A DNA stretch of 64,000 bases from contig CAZZZL010000008.1 in the NCBI GenBank assembly GCA_964658655.1, forward strand, positions 62,001 through 126,000, given 5' to 3'. Of the stretch, positions 35,314 through 44,730 are shown piece by piece. Position 1 is the first letter of the stretch, and every line of letters starts with the position of its first letter. This DNA comes from G963692885 sp964658655 (GTDB lineage: Bacteria > Acidobacteriota > Terriglobia > Terriglobales > Acidobacteriaceae). Made by a program: the position numbers and the translations under genes. The notes beneath the pieces were generated by a model that worked only from the letters and a program-made list of their open reading frames with translations, had not been told where the DNA came from and did not search any database.

Positions 35314-37184
35314 ATGACATCCATGACCGATGAGACCCACACCCTTCCCGTGATCTCGCGCTATGCCCAATGGAATATCGCGCCAGTCGATCCGGTGGCA
35401 ACGCGCGACCTGGCGACGGAAACGCAAATCCCGCTGACCCTCGCGGCACTCCTGATCGACCGCGGTATCACGACGAGCGCCGAGGCCGCGGCATTTCTGA
35501 CGCCTGCCATCGATCACCTCGCAGATCCGTACACCATGCTCGGCATGCGCACTGCGGTCACGCGCATCCAGGCGGCCNNNNNNNNNNNNNNNNNNNNNNN
35601 NNNNNNNNNNNNNNNNNNNNNNNNNNNNNNNNNNNNNNNNNNNNNNNNNNNNNNNNNNNNNNNNNNNNNNNNNNNNNCCTCATTTATGGCGACTACGACG
35701 TCGACGGCACCACCGCAATTGTCCTGCTCAAGACAGCGATCGAAATGCTTGGCGGCACGGTACGCTTCCATATTCCGCATCGTCTTCGCGATGGCTACGG
35801 CATGCAGGCGGAGATACTTTCACGCACCGCCGCCGAAGGCGTGCGCCTGGTCATCAGTGTCGACACAGGCATCCGTGCCTTCGCTGCGGCAGAAGAAGCT
35901 GAACGCCTCGGCATCGACTTGATCGTGACCGATCATCACCTGCCGGATGCCTCTGCCCCGCTGCCACGCGCACTTGCGATCCTCAATCCGAATCAACATG
36001 GTTGCAGTTACGTATGCAAGCATATCTGTGGGGCAGGGGTCGCCTTTAAACTCTCGCAGGCCCTCCTTGAAGCGAATGACGCGGCGAATGGCACCAACCG
36101 CGCGCGCACCAAAATCATTCCATCTTTCCTGAAGATGCTGGTGATCGCGACCGTCGCCGATGCAGTCCCCCTGCTCGGTGAGAACCGTGTATTTGCGAGC
36201 CTGGGGGTCGAGGAACTTCGTCATCCCGTCAACGCGGGCCTGCGGGCCCTGATGGAAATCGCAAAGCTCGACGGTCATCTCACCCAAAGTTCAAAGCGCC
36301 TCACCTCGACCGATATTGCGTTCCGCCTCGCGCCGCGCATCAACGCTGCAGGCCGTATGGATGTAGCCTCTGACGTCGTTGAACTCTTCACCACTCGCGA
36401 CCCCAAGCGGGCTCAGGAAGTTGCCGAGAAACTCGAACTCCTGAACCAGGATCGTCGCAATACGGAGGCTTCAGCGCTTGCAGAAATCGAGCGGCGGCTG
36501 ACTGAAGACAGTTTTGCGGACAGCGCCTGCATCGTGATCGACGGCGATGGATGGCACCGCGGCGTCATCGGTATTCTTGCTTCGCGCATTGTCGATCGCA
36601 CGGCGAAACCTGCCCTGGTCATCGCACACGAGAACGGTGAAGCCTACGGCAGCGGTCGATCGATTGACGGTTTCCATCTGTTGAATGCACTCGAATCGTG
36701 CCCTGAACTTTTCACCCGCTTCGGGGGTCACGCGCATGCTGTCGGCTTCTCGCTGCCCTCTGATCGTGTCGCGGCCTTGCGTGACCGGCTCCAGGCATAC
36801 GCGGCCATCCATCTCACCCCGGAGACGGCAGCGCGGAAGCTGCTCTGTCATGCGGAGTTGCCACTGACAGGCATCTCGCCCGTCTTATTTACCTGGCTCG
36901 CCAGGTTGCAACCGACCGGCATGGGAAACCCCGAGCCAGTCTTCGTGGCCCGCGATGTATTGGTCGATGGCGCTCCGCGCATCCTGAAGGAACGGCACAT
37001 CAAGGTGCGTCTGTCACAGAGCGGCGTCAGCTATTCCGCGCTCGGGTGGGACTGGGCCACGACCGTAGCGGAAGCAGGCATCCAGAGCGGCTCAAGGCTC
37101 GATGTGGCTTACCGTCTCCGACATAATGAGCATCCGGAATACGGCGGACTCGAACTCGAGATTGTCGACCTGCGCCCCGCGTAG
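35314..37184 (+). CDS. recJ: Single-stranded-DNA-specific exonuclease RecJ (interrupted by assembly gap)
   Basis: The N-terminal part (MTSMTDETHTLPVISRYAQW...) and the rest are in different frames relative to each other because 100 N of arbitrary length lie between them (35578-35677). After the gap the DHH-family motifs are in order: YGDYDVDGTTA, DTGIRAF, VTDHHLP, then RINAAGRMD, and the DHHA1 domain GDGWHRGVIGILASRIVDR with GSGRSIDGFHLLNAL and FGGHAHAVGFS. The C-terminal OB-fold follows. It degrades ssDNA 5' to 3' in recombination and mismatch repair. The sequence lost in the gap includes the stretch just before motif I. It is a normal gene apart from the gap. Confidence 0.93.
35578..35677. 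other. Assembly gap (100 N) inside recJ
   Basis: Exactly 100 N, a conventional placeholder length. The coding frame before the gap and that after it do not match through 100 bases, so the real gap length differs from 100 or small errors flank it. Confidence 0.98.
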
Positions 37185-37224
37185 CTGCCGAACGTGGGGC
37201 CACGACCGATGCTAAACTCCAGCC

Positions 37225-37902
37225 ATGTCGCGCGGCTTTTTTATCACCTTCGAAGGACTCGACGGGTCGGGTAAATCGACTCAGCTCAAGAAGCTTGTCC
37301 GCGTCTTCGAAGCGCGAAATGAACAGTTCACGGTGACGCGCCAACCCGGCGGGACCACTCTCGGGGACCGCGTACGTTCGCTTTTGCTCGACAGCCGCGC
37401 GGAGAGTCCCGCACCCAGGGCAGAGCTCGCCATGATGTTTGCAGATCGCGCCCAATGCATTCATCAGGTCATCGCACCGGCCCTCGAACGTGGCGACACC
37501 GTCCTCTGCGACCGCTTTACCGATTCGACGGAGGCCTACCAAGGTGGGGGCCGCCAGCTCGGTTCACAGCTCGTGCGCGATCTGCACCGGACACTTTGTG
37601 ATGATCTGCAGCCTGATCTCACCCTGTTGCTCATGCCCCCCTTCGAGCGTTCACTTGGACGGGCGCGCAGGCGCAACCAGCGGGTGCTCGAAAACACCGG
37701 CCGCGATGAGAACCGCTTCGAAAATCTCGATACAGAATTCTTTCGCCGGACCCATGACATGTACCGCACCATAGCAATCCGAGACTCTTTGCGTGTGGTC
37801 GTAATTGAAGGCGAAGCGGGGATTGAGGAGGTTTTCAGCAGTATCCTTGCAACAGTGGATGAAAGACTGAATGCCTTTCGCCACCATGCGCAGTCGCTTT
37901 AA
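37225..37902 (+). CDS. tmk: Thymidylate kinase
   Basis: 225 residues. P-loop FEGLDGSGKSTQ at residues 9-20, DR(F/Y/H) motif VLCDRFTDSTEAYQGGGR, and PDLTLLLMPPFERSLGRARRR in the lid region. It phosphorylates dTMP to dTDP with ATP in the cytoplasm. Length and motif order are standard. It begins 40 bases after recJ and is followed after nine bases by a cytochrome P450 gene, which suggests co-transcription but no obvious shared function. Confidence 0.95.
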   Translation: MSRGFFITFEGLDGSGKSTQLKKLVRVFEARNEQFTVTRQPGGTTLGDRVRSLLLDSRAESPAPRAELAMMFADRAQCIHQVIAPALERGDTVLCDRFTDSTEAYQGGGRQLGSQLVRDLHRTLCDDLQPDLTLLLMPPFERSLGRARRRNQRVLENTGRDENRFENLDTEFFRRTHDMYRTIAIRDSLRVVVIEGEAGIEEVFSSILATVDERLNAFRHHAQSL

Positions 37903-37911
37903 TACCCAATC

Positions 37912-39381
37912 ATGCCGACAGTCCCCGAAGAGAAAATACAGGAGCAGGAAAGCGCCGTACTCGCTGCCAGTCAAGCAGAGCGAGGCTATGAGCGCGACGG
38001 TTTTCGTTTTCCACCCGGCCTGAAACTGAACCTGCCGTTTTACATCCTCCGCCGTTTCTTCAAAGCCTCGAACCCGATCATGCTGTTCGAGTACCTGTCG
38101 CAGACGTACGGACCCATCTCCCATTACAAGCTAGGCTGGCAACACATCGTCTTCCTGAACGACCCGGAGATGATCAAGGAAATACTCATCAACCAGCCGC
38201 AGAACTTCATCAAGGAGCGCACGCAGCGCCGCATGAAGATCCTGCTCGGCGAGGGCCTTATCACCAGCGACGGCGCGTTCCACATGCGCCAGCGCCGCAT
38301 CGCTGCTCCGGCATTTCATCGCCAGCGTATCCAGGCGTACGCCGACAGCATGGTCGAACGCGCGACCAGTCTGCGGGACAGTTGGACGGACGGATCGACT
38401 ATCGAGATCGGCGGCGAGATGATGCACCTGTCGCTTGAAATCGTGGCGCGCACCCTATTCAATACGGATGTGACCTCTGAAATCCGACAGATTAATACAG
38501 AAGTCAACGCGATCATGGACGTGTACAACCTGCTGATCGCACTTCCCCAGGCCGAGAAATATCTGGCGGCCCCCATCCCGGGCCTCATGCGATTCCGCCG
38601 GGCTCGCAAGCGGCTCGATGCTGTCGTTCACAAGATGATTGCAGACCGGCGCAGGCTGCAGCAGACCGACAGTACGGATCACGGCGACCTGCTGTCGATG
38701 CTGATGTCGACCCGCGATGAAGAAGCAACTACCGATGCCGAAAAAACCGGCATGACCGACGACCAGTTGCGCGACGAAATTCTTACGATCTTCCTCGCGG
38801 GCTACGAGACGACGGCCAACGCACTCACGTGGACCTGGTTCCTGCTGGCGCAGAATCCTGACGCAGCCGGCCGTTTCTTTGACGAGATCGACCGCGTCCT
38901 TGGTGATCGCACGGCGACCCTGGAAGACCTGCCGCAGCTTCGTTATGTCGAGCAGGTGTTCGCAGAATCGATGCGCCTCTATCCACCAGCGTGGGCCATG
39001 GGCCGTCAGTCAACTGCTCCTATTTCTCTAGGAGCATATCGCTTTCCTGCTGATACTTATTTTTTCTTTAGCCAGTACATCATTCAACGCAGCGAAACGT
39101 ATTTTTCCGATCCATTGCGTTTCGACCCGGACCGATTCACGCCGGAAAACAAGGCAGGGCGACCCCGCTTTGCTTACTTCCCTTTCGGTGGCGGCGGCCG
39201 CCAGTGTATCGGCGAAGCCTTCGCCTGGATGGAAGGAGTGCTGCTGCTTGCGACCATCGGCCAACGATGGCGCATGGAACTGCTTCCCGGGCCGATTCTC
39301 AAGGCAGAGCACGTTCAGCCTAAGATCACACTGCGTCCGAAATACCCGATTCACATGCGCCTGCATGCGCGATCAAAATGA
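37912..39381 (+). CDS. Cytochrome P450
   Basis: A 489-residue soluble P450. The I-helix oxygen motif FLAGYETTANAL, K-helix ESMRLYPP (ExxR), the meander RFDPDRFTPEN and the heme loop FPFGGGGRQCIGEAFA with the axial Cys are all present. There is no N-terminal membrane anchor. The sequence type (CYP102/CYP4-like, with QTYGPISHYKLGW and NPIMLFEYL near the N-terminus) suggests hydroxylation of a hydrophobic substrate such as a fatty acid or terpenoid, but substrate is not predictable. No dedicated reductase is adjacent; a 2Fe-2S ferredoxin of another fold is encoded 4 kb upstream. It starts nine bases after tmk. Confidence 0.93.
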   Translation: MPTVPEEKIQEQESAVLAASQAERGYERDGFRFPPGLKLNLPFYILRRFFKASNPIMLFEYLSQTYGPISHYKLGWQHIVFLNDPEMIKEILINQPQNFIKERTQRRMKILLGEGLITSDGAFHMRQRRIAAPAFHRQRIQAYADSMVERATSLRDSWTDGSTIEIGGEMMHLSLEIVARTLFNTDVTSEIRQINTEVNAIMDVYNLLIALPQAEKYLAAPIPGLMRFRRARKRLDAVVHKMIADRRRLQQTDSTDHGDLLSMLMSTRDEEATTDAEKTGMTDDQLRDEILTIFLAGYETTANALTWTWFLLAQNPDAAGRFFDEIDRVLGDRTATLEDLPQLRYVEQVFAESMRLYPPAWAMGRQSTAPISLGAYRFPADTYFFFSQYIIQRSETYFSDPLRFDPDRFTPENKAGRPRFAYFPFGGGGRQCIGEAFAWMEGVLLLATIGQRWRMELLPGPILKAEHVQPKITLRPKYPIHMRLHARSK

Positions 39382-39494
39382 ATCCGAGGCTGAATCGGTC
39401 CCTGGTGTTCCCGCATCAGAATTGAGAAGTTATTTTGATTCGACGTGTCCCAAATGCTTTCGCGCAGTCTGCATCGGATACGTCCAGGTGACCC

Positions 39495-39785
39495 ATGAAA
39501 ATCGCACGTCTGCTCGCTACCCCCATCGTTCTGCTCTCGCTCGCATCCGTAGTGCCGATGTTCGCTGCGCAGGATTCCGCCGCAGCGACCAGTCCACAGC
39601 CTACCGACGCTCAGAAGAACCAGGCCAAAGAGCAGAAGAAGCAGGAAAGGGCCCAGAAAAAGCAGCTGAAGGCGAATGAGAAGGCTGACAAAGCCAAGGC
39701 CAACGCTGCCAAGCAGCAGCAGAAGGCAATCTCTGCGAACGATAAGGCCAGCGCTGACGCACAGAAGGCAGCCAAGTCGCAGTAA
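39495..39785 (+). CDS. Small exported Lys/Ala/Gln-rich low-complexity protein
   Basis: 96 residues. A clear signal peptide (ARLLATPIVLLSLASVVPMFAAQ) is followed by a mature part made almost only of Lys, Ala, Gln, Asn, Asp and Glu (AKEQKKQERAQKKQLKANEK). It is probably a long charged helix and strongly basic. No family is recognised. Such proteins may bind polyanions or cell-wall material; that is speculation. It stands alone between the P450 and an exported amidohydrolase. Confidence 0.7.
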   Translation: MKIARLLATPIVLLSLASVVPMFAAQDSAAATSPQPTDAQKNQAKEQKKQERAQKKQLKANEKADKAKANAAKQQQKAISANDKASADAQKAAKSQ

Positions 39786-40019
39786 CAAAGTCAGTTCGGA
39801 CGATTCCATAGCGTCCGGGCTACTTCTTACTCACTTTACTTTCATCGTCGCGATCGATGGAAGTCTGGTCTCGAGCCATGTGGGTGGCGCCCACTTGTCG
39901 GACCGGTCGGTCATCGCGTTCACGAACGGAAATTGAAGCGCACTTATCCCTGACGCGAGAAGCAGGACGCAGGGGACAGGCCATTCGCCGGATACGCGGT
40001 GATACCATCGCATTCATCC

Positions 40020-41294
40020 ATGCGCGCGACTATCCTTTCTGCTCTCGTCAGTTTTGCGATCACGGCCGCTCTCAACGCGCAGACCCACCCGAAACAGACC
40101 GTTCTGCACGCCGCGCACCTGCTGGTCATCGAGACCGGGGAGATCCTCTCTCCTGGCGAGATTCTCGTTACCGGTGAACGCATTTCACAGACCGGCAGGG
40201 CTGTGCCTCACCCGGCCGGTACTGAAGTGATCAACCTGGGCGACAGCACGCTAATGCCGGGCCTCATCGACGCCCATGTGCATCTCTTCCTTCATCCGGG
40301 CGACGAAGAACTACAACCCGTGAAGGAATCGGTCGCTGAGCGGACTATTCTGGCGACCCTCGCCGCGAAGGCTGACCTGATGGCCGGTTTCACAGCCGAG
40401 CGCGACATGGGCACCGAAGGCGCAGGTTCGGCTGATTCAGCGGTCCGAGATTTGATCAACGATGGAACTATTCCCGGCCCCCGCATGCGTATCAGCGGTA
40501 ACGCCATCAGCGTCACCGGCGGCCACGAAGATGCGCTGCATTTCAATCCTGATCAGCACGTCCTCGGCAATGCCACCTATGCAGACGATGCCGATCAGCT
40601 TGTGTCCGTCATTCGAGAACAGCTCAAGCAGGGCGCAGACTTCATCAAGATTTACGAAACAGGCAAGGACGCGTTGCGTGATGGTAAATTCTCTGCGCCC
40701 TACCAGTACACCCAGGCCGAACTCACCGCGGCCGTCGCTGAAGCCGCCAGGGTGTACACCCGCGTTGGCGTCCACTGCACTGGTGAACCGGGTGCTCTTT
40801 ACGCTGTCCAGGCCGGGGTCGCATCCATCGACCACGCCTATGATCTCAGCGACCAGACGATGAAGCTCATGCAGGAGAAACACATTTTCGCCGTGCCGAC
40901 CTTCGCCATTTCGGAATACTTCATCAGCCACGCGGCCTCCCCGGAAGCCGCGTCCCAGGAAGAGTGGTTACAGAAATTTCACGCCGAACAATTCAAGAAG
41001 CAAATAGCTGCCGGCGTCCCCATGGCCGTCGGCTCCGACGTCGGTCCCTTCCCTCATGGCACACAGGCCCGTGAACTGGAACTGATGGTCCAATATGGCA
41101 TGTCCCCCCTCGCCGTTCTCCAGGCTGACCTGCTGAACGGCGCCGAGCTCCTTGACTGGAATAACCTCATTGGGACGCTGAAGCCAGAAGCATACGCCGA
41201 CATCATCGCTGTCCCCGGTAACCCGCTTAACAACATTTCCGCCGTTACACATGTCAGTTTCGTGATGAAAAACGGTACAGTCTACCGTAAGTAA
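40020..41294 (+). CDS. Exported amidohydrolase-family protein (imidazolonepropionase/prolidase-like)
   Basis: 424 residues from ATG 40020; an earlier in-frame ATG at 39999 gives a poorer leader. Signal peptide (ILSALVSFAITAALNAQ). Metal-dependent amidohydrolase motifs are in order: LMPGLIDAHVHLF (HxH), GADFIKIYETG (bridging Lys candidate), VGVHCTGEPGAL and SIDHAYDLS (His ligands), and VGSDVGPFPHG (catalytic Asp). This matches the imidazolonepropionase-like/Xaa-Pro dipeptidase subtype of exported amidohydrolases. It is followed after one base by an isoaspartyl-peptidase gene, so the pair probably digests peptides or isopeptides in the periplasm. Confidence 0.88.
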   Translation: MRATILSALVSFAITAALNAQTHPKQTVLHAAHLLVIETGEILSPGEILVTGERISQTGRAVPHPAGTEVINLGDSTLMPGLIDAHVHLFLHPGDEELQPVKESVAERTILATLAAKADLMAGFTAERDMGTEGAGSADSAVRDLINDGTIPGPRMRISGNAISVTGGHEDALHFNPDQHVLGNATYADDADQLVSVIREQLKQGADFIKIYETGKDALRDGKFSAPYQYTQAELTAAVAEAARVYTRVGVHCTGEPGALYAVQAGVASIDHAYDLSDQTMKLMQEKHIFAVPTFAISEYFISHAASPEAASQEEWLQKFHAEQFKKQIAAGVPMAVGSDVGPFPHGTQARELELMVQYGMSPLAVLQADLLNGAELLDWNNLIGTLKPEAYADIIAVPGNPLNNISAVTHVSFVMKNGTVYRK

Positions 41295-41295
41295 A

Positions 41296-42336
41296 ATGTC
41301 AGCCATGCGCAGCCTCCTGACCCTCGTTGCCGCCACCCTCGTCACCATGAACGCTCACCCGCAAACCAAGCCCGCGCACTGGGCCATCGTCCTGCATGGC
41401 GGCGCAGGCGTCATCGAGCGTAAGACAATGGACCCCAAGACAGAAGCCGCCTACCGCGCATCCTTGTCCGAAGCATTGAAACGGGGCTCAGCGGTTCTCG
41501 ACAATGGCGGCTCGTCGCTCGACGCTGTCGAGACCGCCATCCGCTACCTGGAGGATGATCCGCTGTTCAATGCAGGCAAGGGCGCCGTCTTCACAGCAGA
41601 TGGCAGGAACGAACTTGACGCCGCCATCATGGATGGCGCTACTCTCAAGGCCGGAGCTGTGGCCGGCGTTACGCGCACGAAGAACCCCATCACCCTGGCC
41701 CGCGCGGTCATGGAGCAATCGCCCCACGTCATGCTGATTGGTCCCGGCGCCGACGCATTCGCAGGCGAAAAGGGTCTACAGCTAGTTGACCCCAGCTACT
41801 TCTTTACCGAGCGCCGATGGGATTCGCTCATCGAGCAACTCAAGCGGGAAAAACGTCCAATTCCTCCACGTCCGGCCAATGTCCCTCCCGCACCCGTCGC
41901 TGAAGCAGGCCCATTGGAACCGTCCGGGGCCCACAAGTTCGGCACTGTCGGCGTAGTCGCGCTCGACCGCAACGGCAACATCGCCGCGGGTACCTCGACC
42001 GGCGGGGTCCAGGCAAAACTATATGGCCGCGTCGGAGACTCTCCGATTATTGGCGCCGGCACCTACGCCTCGAACGCTTCCTGCGCAGTCTCAGCCACCG
42101 GGGNNNNNNNNNNNNNNNNNNNNNNNNNNNNNNNNNNNNNNNNNNNNNNNNNNNNNNNNNNNNNNNNNNNNNNNNNNNNNNNNNNNNNNNNNNNNNNNNN
42201 NNNCGGGGACGGTGGAGTGATTGCGCTGACACCCGATGGGCGGATGTCATGGAGTTTTAATACACCCGGCATGTACCGCGCCCGACTTTCCGAGGGCGGC
42301 AAGCCACAGGTTTCGATCTACGCAGACGAACCGTAA
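41296..42336 (+). CDS. Isoaspartyl peptidase / type III L-asparaginase, exported (interrupted by assembly gap)
   Basis: The N-terminal part has a signal peptide (LLTLVAATLVTMNA) and the Ntn-hydrolase asparaginase-2 signature AIVLHGGAGVIERKTM, with PLFNAGKGAVF and LDAAIMDGA. The autocleavage site is HKFGTVGVVALD, where Thr becomes the N-terminal nucleophile, and GTSTGGVQAKLYGRVGDSPI is the substrate pocket. 100 N (42104-42203) hide the segment after CAVSATG; the gene resumes with GDGGVIALTPDGR and FNTPGMYRA. The frame happens to be kept through the gap. The precursor should cleave into alpha and beta chains and hydrolyse isoaspartyl dipeptides or asparagine. Confidence 0.9.
   Translation: MSAMRSLLTLVAATLVTMNAHPQTKPAHWAIVLHGGAGVIERKTMDPKTEAAYRASLSEALKRGSAVLDNGGSSLDAVETAIRYLEDDPLFNAGKGAVFTADGRNELDAAIMDGATLKAGAVAGVTRTKNPITLARAVMEQSPHVMLIGPGADAFAGEKGLQLVDPSYFFTERRWDSLIEQLKREKRPIPPRPANVPPAPVAEAGPLEPSGAHKFGTVGVVALDRNGNIAAGTSTGGVQAKLYGRVGDSPIIGAGTYASNASCAVSATGXXXXXXXXXXXXXXXXXXXXXXXXXXXXXXXXXXGDGGVIALTPDGRMSWSFNTPGMYRARLSEGGKPQVSIYADEP
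42104..42203. other. Assembly gap (100 N) inside the isoaspartyl peptidase gene
   Basis: Exactly 100 N, placeholder length. About 40 residues of family sequence are expected between the two sides, roughly in line with but not proving the placeholder length. Confidence 0.98.
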
Positions 42337-42563
42337 CGAGCGCGTCAATCCGACGGCGGCAACCGCTTTTAGGCGAGTCAAACCACTTTCGTTGTATTCC
42401 CGTAGTAACTACTTTGCTAAATTATTGCTGCAAGGCTCTTTCCCTGCTTTGGACTGCATCTTAAAATCGGAATCGCGGATTCTAACCCGTATTAAATTGC
42501 CGTACTGAGAGATCTCCAGGCGAGCAATCAGACCAGGCTTGCCATTTTGGAGGAAAAATACAC

Positions 42564-42959
42564 ATGATGACCGTCAAGCGCGCTGCACTCTGGATCGGTA
42601 GCAGTGTTTCTATGATTGCGCTGACAGCATGCAGCCAACCGACTATCCACGGATTCAACCTGACTGCCGGCCCCGCAGCCATCAGTATTAAGCCCGGCGG
42701 CCAGGCCCAGCTCTTCGTATCGTCGACGGCAACCAACAGCGCCGCCGTCACCGCGGCGATTGTTCTGTACTACCTGCCAAACGGTGTCACCATCTCACCG
42801 AATGCACCCACAGTCACCACCGGTTCGCAGACGATTATCCTGCTGAACGCCGCTCCTACTGCTCCCATCGGCACCACCTCAAAGGTGCAGGTCACCGGCT
42901 ATGCGGACCTGGCGCAGAGCACGCAGTATGTGAACGTCAGCGTGGTCGGCAGCCAGTAG
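42564..42959 (+). CDS. Small lipoprotein with an Ig-like/beta-sandwich domain
   Basis: 131 residues. A lipoprotein signal is visible: positively charged start, hydrophobic core and lipobox LTAC at about residue 23. The mature part is a single beta-rich domain, Thr/Ala/Val-rich (GPAAISIKPGGQAQLFVS, APIGTTSKVQVTGYAD), like the Ig-like domains repeated in acidobacterial surface proteins. GGAGGA lies about ten bases before the start. No enzymatic motif. It is probably anchored to the outer membrane; no partner is evident. Confidence 0.75.
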   Translation: MMTVKRAALWIGSSVSMIALTACSQPTIHGFNLTAGPAAISIKPGGQAQLFVSSTATNSAAVTAAIVLYYLPNGVTISPNAPTVTTGSQTIILLNAAPTAPIGTTSKVQVTGYADLAQSTQYVNVSVVGSQ

Positions 42960-43010
42960 TTAGTACTTGATAGCAGTGCCGGAAAGTTCCCCGCCTGCTA
43001 CCCTTTTCCA

Positions 43011-44108
43011 GTGAGCTTCAGCGACTTTCTTGGCAACGAAACGACCGTCCGATTTCTGCGCGAAACCATTTCGGCGCAGCGCATTCCCCCTGCGCTGATC
43101 CTGAGCGGTGCCCGGGGTGCAGGCAAGTTTACCCTCGCCCTGATGCTTGCGCAGACGATTAATTGCTTGAATGAGCCCCTCACGAAGGGGCTGCCTGACT
43201 TCTGCGGGACCTGCGCCAACTGCACGCGCATCGCCTCTGCCCAGCCATTGGAACACCGGGTCGCCGAGGCGGTTGCGGCCCGTGAGGAACTTCGCGAAAC
43301 CGACAAAAAGGAGACGCGCATTCTTATTCAGCCGCACCCTGACCTGCTCGTGGTGCCGCCCGATCCGCCACAGTTACTGATCAAGCTAGGCCAGGTCCGC
43401 TCCGTAATTCGCGGCATCTACCGTGTTCCGGCGCAGGCGCGTCGCGCGATCTATATTTTCACCGGTAGCGCCTTTATGAAAGAGGCTGCCAATTCCCTGC
43501 TCAAAGTACTGGAGGAACCGCCGCCCCACGCCAGCATCTTTCTGCTTGCAGAAAATATCAGCGAACTGCTTCCGACCATTCGTTCCCGCGCTGCCATCTT
43601 TCGCCTTGGAGCCTTACCGGTTGAAGCGATCCAGGCGTTGATTGCAGCGCGGAGACCTGACCTTCGGCCACAGCAGCGGGCTCTGGTCGCCCGACTTGCG
43701 GAAGGTACAGTGGGCCGTGCACTCACCCTGGATATGGAGACGTATCTCGCCGGCCGCAAAGACGCAATCGTCCTGCTCCGCCACGCAACGACGGCTCCCG
43801 ATCACTCGGAACTTTTCAAAGCAACCGAAACCTATCGCGCAGGAGCGGACGGCGCGGAGAAGACGACTGCCTTGTTGCGGGCGTTTTCCTCGCTGCTGGA
43901 AGATCTGCTATTGCTCCAGGCCGGGGCGGCATCGCTCGTTCGAAATATCGATATCATCCCTGAACTCGAGCGCATCTCCGGCTCCATCACTCCTTCATGG
44001 ATTGAAAGCGCGTCGCGCGGGCTGGATCAAGTGGAGTCAGGAATGCGTCGGAATCTGCTGCGTTCCCTATCGCTCGACAACTTCGCTGCAACAATCACGC
44101 GGGCCTGA
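43011..44108 (+). CDS. holB: DNA polymerase III delta' subunit
   Basis: 365 residues with a GTG start. Clamp-loader AAA+ features: a modified P-loop GARGAGKFTLA, a Cys cluster FCGTCANC (zinc-binding module of delta'/gamma subunits), sensor-1 region KEAANSLLKVLEEPPPHA, and TIRSRAAIFRLGAL (SRC-like motif). The Phe after the P-loop Lys and the degenerate motifs are usual for the non-hydrolysing delta' subunit. It would work with DnaX and HolA to load the beta clamp. It is downstream of an unrelated lipoprotein gene. Confidence 0.88.
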   Translation: MSFSDFLGNETTVRFLRETISAQRIPPALILSGARGAGKFTLALMLAQTINCLNEPLTKGLPDFCGTCANCTRIASAQPLEHRVAEAVAAREELRETDKKETRILIQPHPDLLVVPPDPPQLLIKLGQVRSVIRGIYRVPAQARRAIYIFTGSAFMKEAANSLLKVLEEPPPHASIFLLAENISELLPTIRSRAAIFRLGALPVEAIQALIAARRPDLRPQQRALVARLAEGTVGRALTLDMETYLAGRKDAIVLLRHATTAPDHSELFKATETYRAGADGAEKTTALLRAFSSLLEDLLLLQAGAASLVRNIDIIPELERISGSITPSWIESASRGLDQVESGMRRNLLRSLSLDNFAATITRA

Positions 44109-44298
44109 TGCCAGCTTCGCAGGACCCAGCACCTTTGTGGTCTGCTTCCCGACGAATCCCGTTGCGGTAGCCATCGCTGTTGCGTAGTATTCGAATCCAG
44201 AGCCCAAAAATACATCATGATTCAAGCCGATCCTCCCGCATGCCCGAATGGGACCACGGAGGGACTGTTCGGGTCCAACTGGCATACTTCGCATATCT

Positions 44299-44721
44299 AT
44301 GGCTAACTCTTCTGTCCTACCGCCGCCGGTTCTCCCGGAGCCAAACGACACATCACAGGCACCGCGCGACATGCACGTTGTGCCTGCAGGCTCAAGAAAG
44401 CTGGTGCGACCCCCAGTCTCGAAGAGTGTTGCCCAACGCCACTCCTATCGCCACGGTGAGACGACCCTGATGGCTCACCAGGCGCTGGCCGATCACGCCA
44501 TTGCCTCGGCAGGTCACGACAGTTCGCATGCAGAAGCGTTCTATTTCCAGAAACAGGTGCAGACCCAGACCTTGATGTGTTTTGTCCTCGAAGACGGGGA
44601 AAAGCTCGAAGGCTACATCGAGTGGTACGACCGGAACGCGATTAAGATCCGTCATAGTACCCGTACGCTCATTTACAAAGCAGGCATCAAGTATTTGTAT
44701 AAGGCTGGGGAAAAGACATAA
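44299..44721 (+). CDS. Hfq-like Sm-fold protein with long N-terminal extension
   Basis: 140 residues from ATG 44299. Residues 1-77 are Pro/Ser/His-rich and probably disordered. Residues about 78-138 match Hfq: FYFQKQVQTQTLMCFVLEDG (helix and first strand), KLEGYIEWYDRNAIKI (Sm1-like) and TLIYKAGIKYLYK (Sm2, aligned to the Hfq YKHAISTV strand). The usual proximal-face Gln in QDPF is replaced (AEAF) and the YKH His is Ala (YKA), so uridine binding at the 3'-end pocket is probably changed. It may still form a hexameric ring that binds RNA. It converges with Sua5 nine bases downstream. The fold is a good match; function as an sRNA chaperone is uncertain. Confidence 0.78.
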   Translation: MANSSVLPPPVLPEPNDTSQAPRDMHVVPAGSRKLVRPPVSKSVAQRHSYRHGETTLMAHQALADHAIASAGHDSSHAEAFYFQKQVQTQTLMCFVLEDGEKLEGYIEWYDRNAIKIRHSTRTLIYKAGIKYLYKAGEKT

Positions 44722-44730
44722 ACCCTGAAA

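Noticed and set aside
42337..42563. RNA gene between the isoaspartyl peptidase and the lipoprotein gene
   Set aside because: The stretch is AT-richer and holds a leader and ribosome site for the lipoprotein, but no tRNA-like or stable long fold was recognised.
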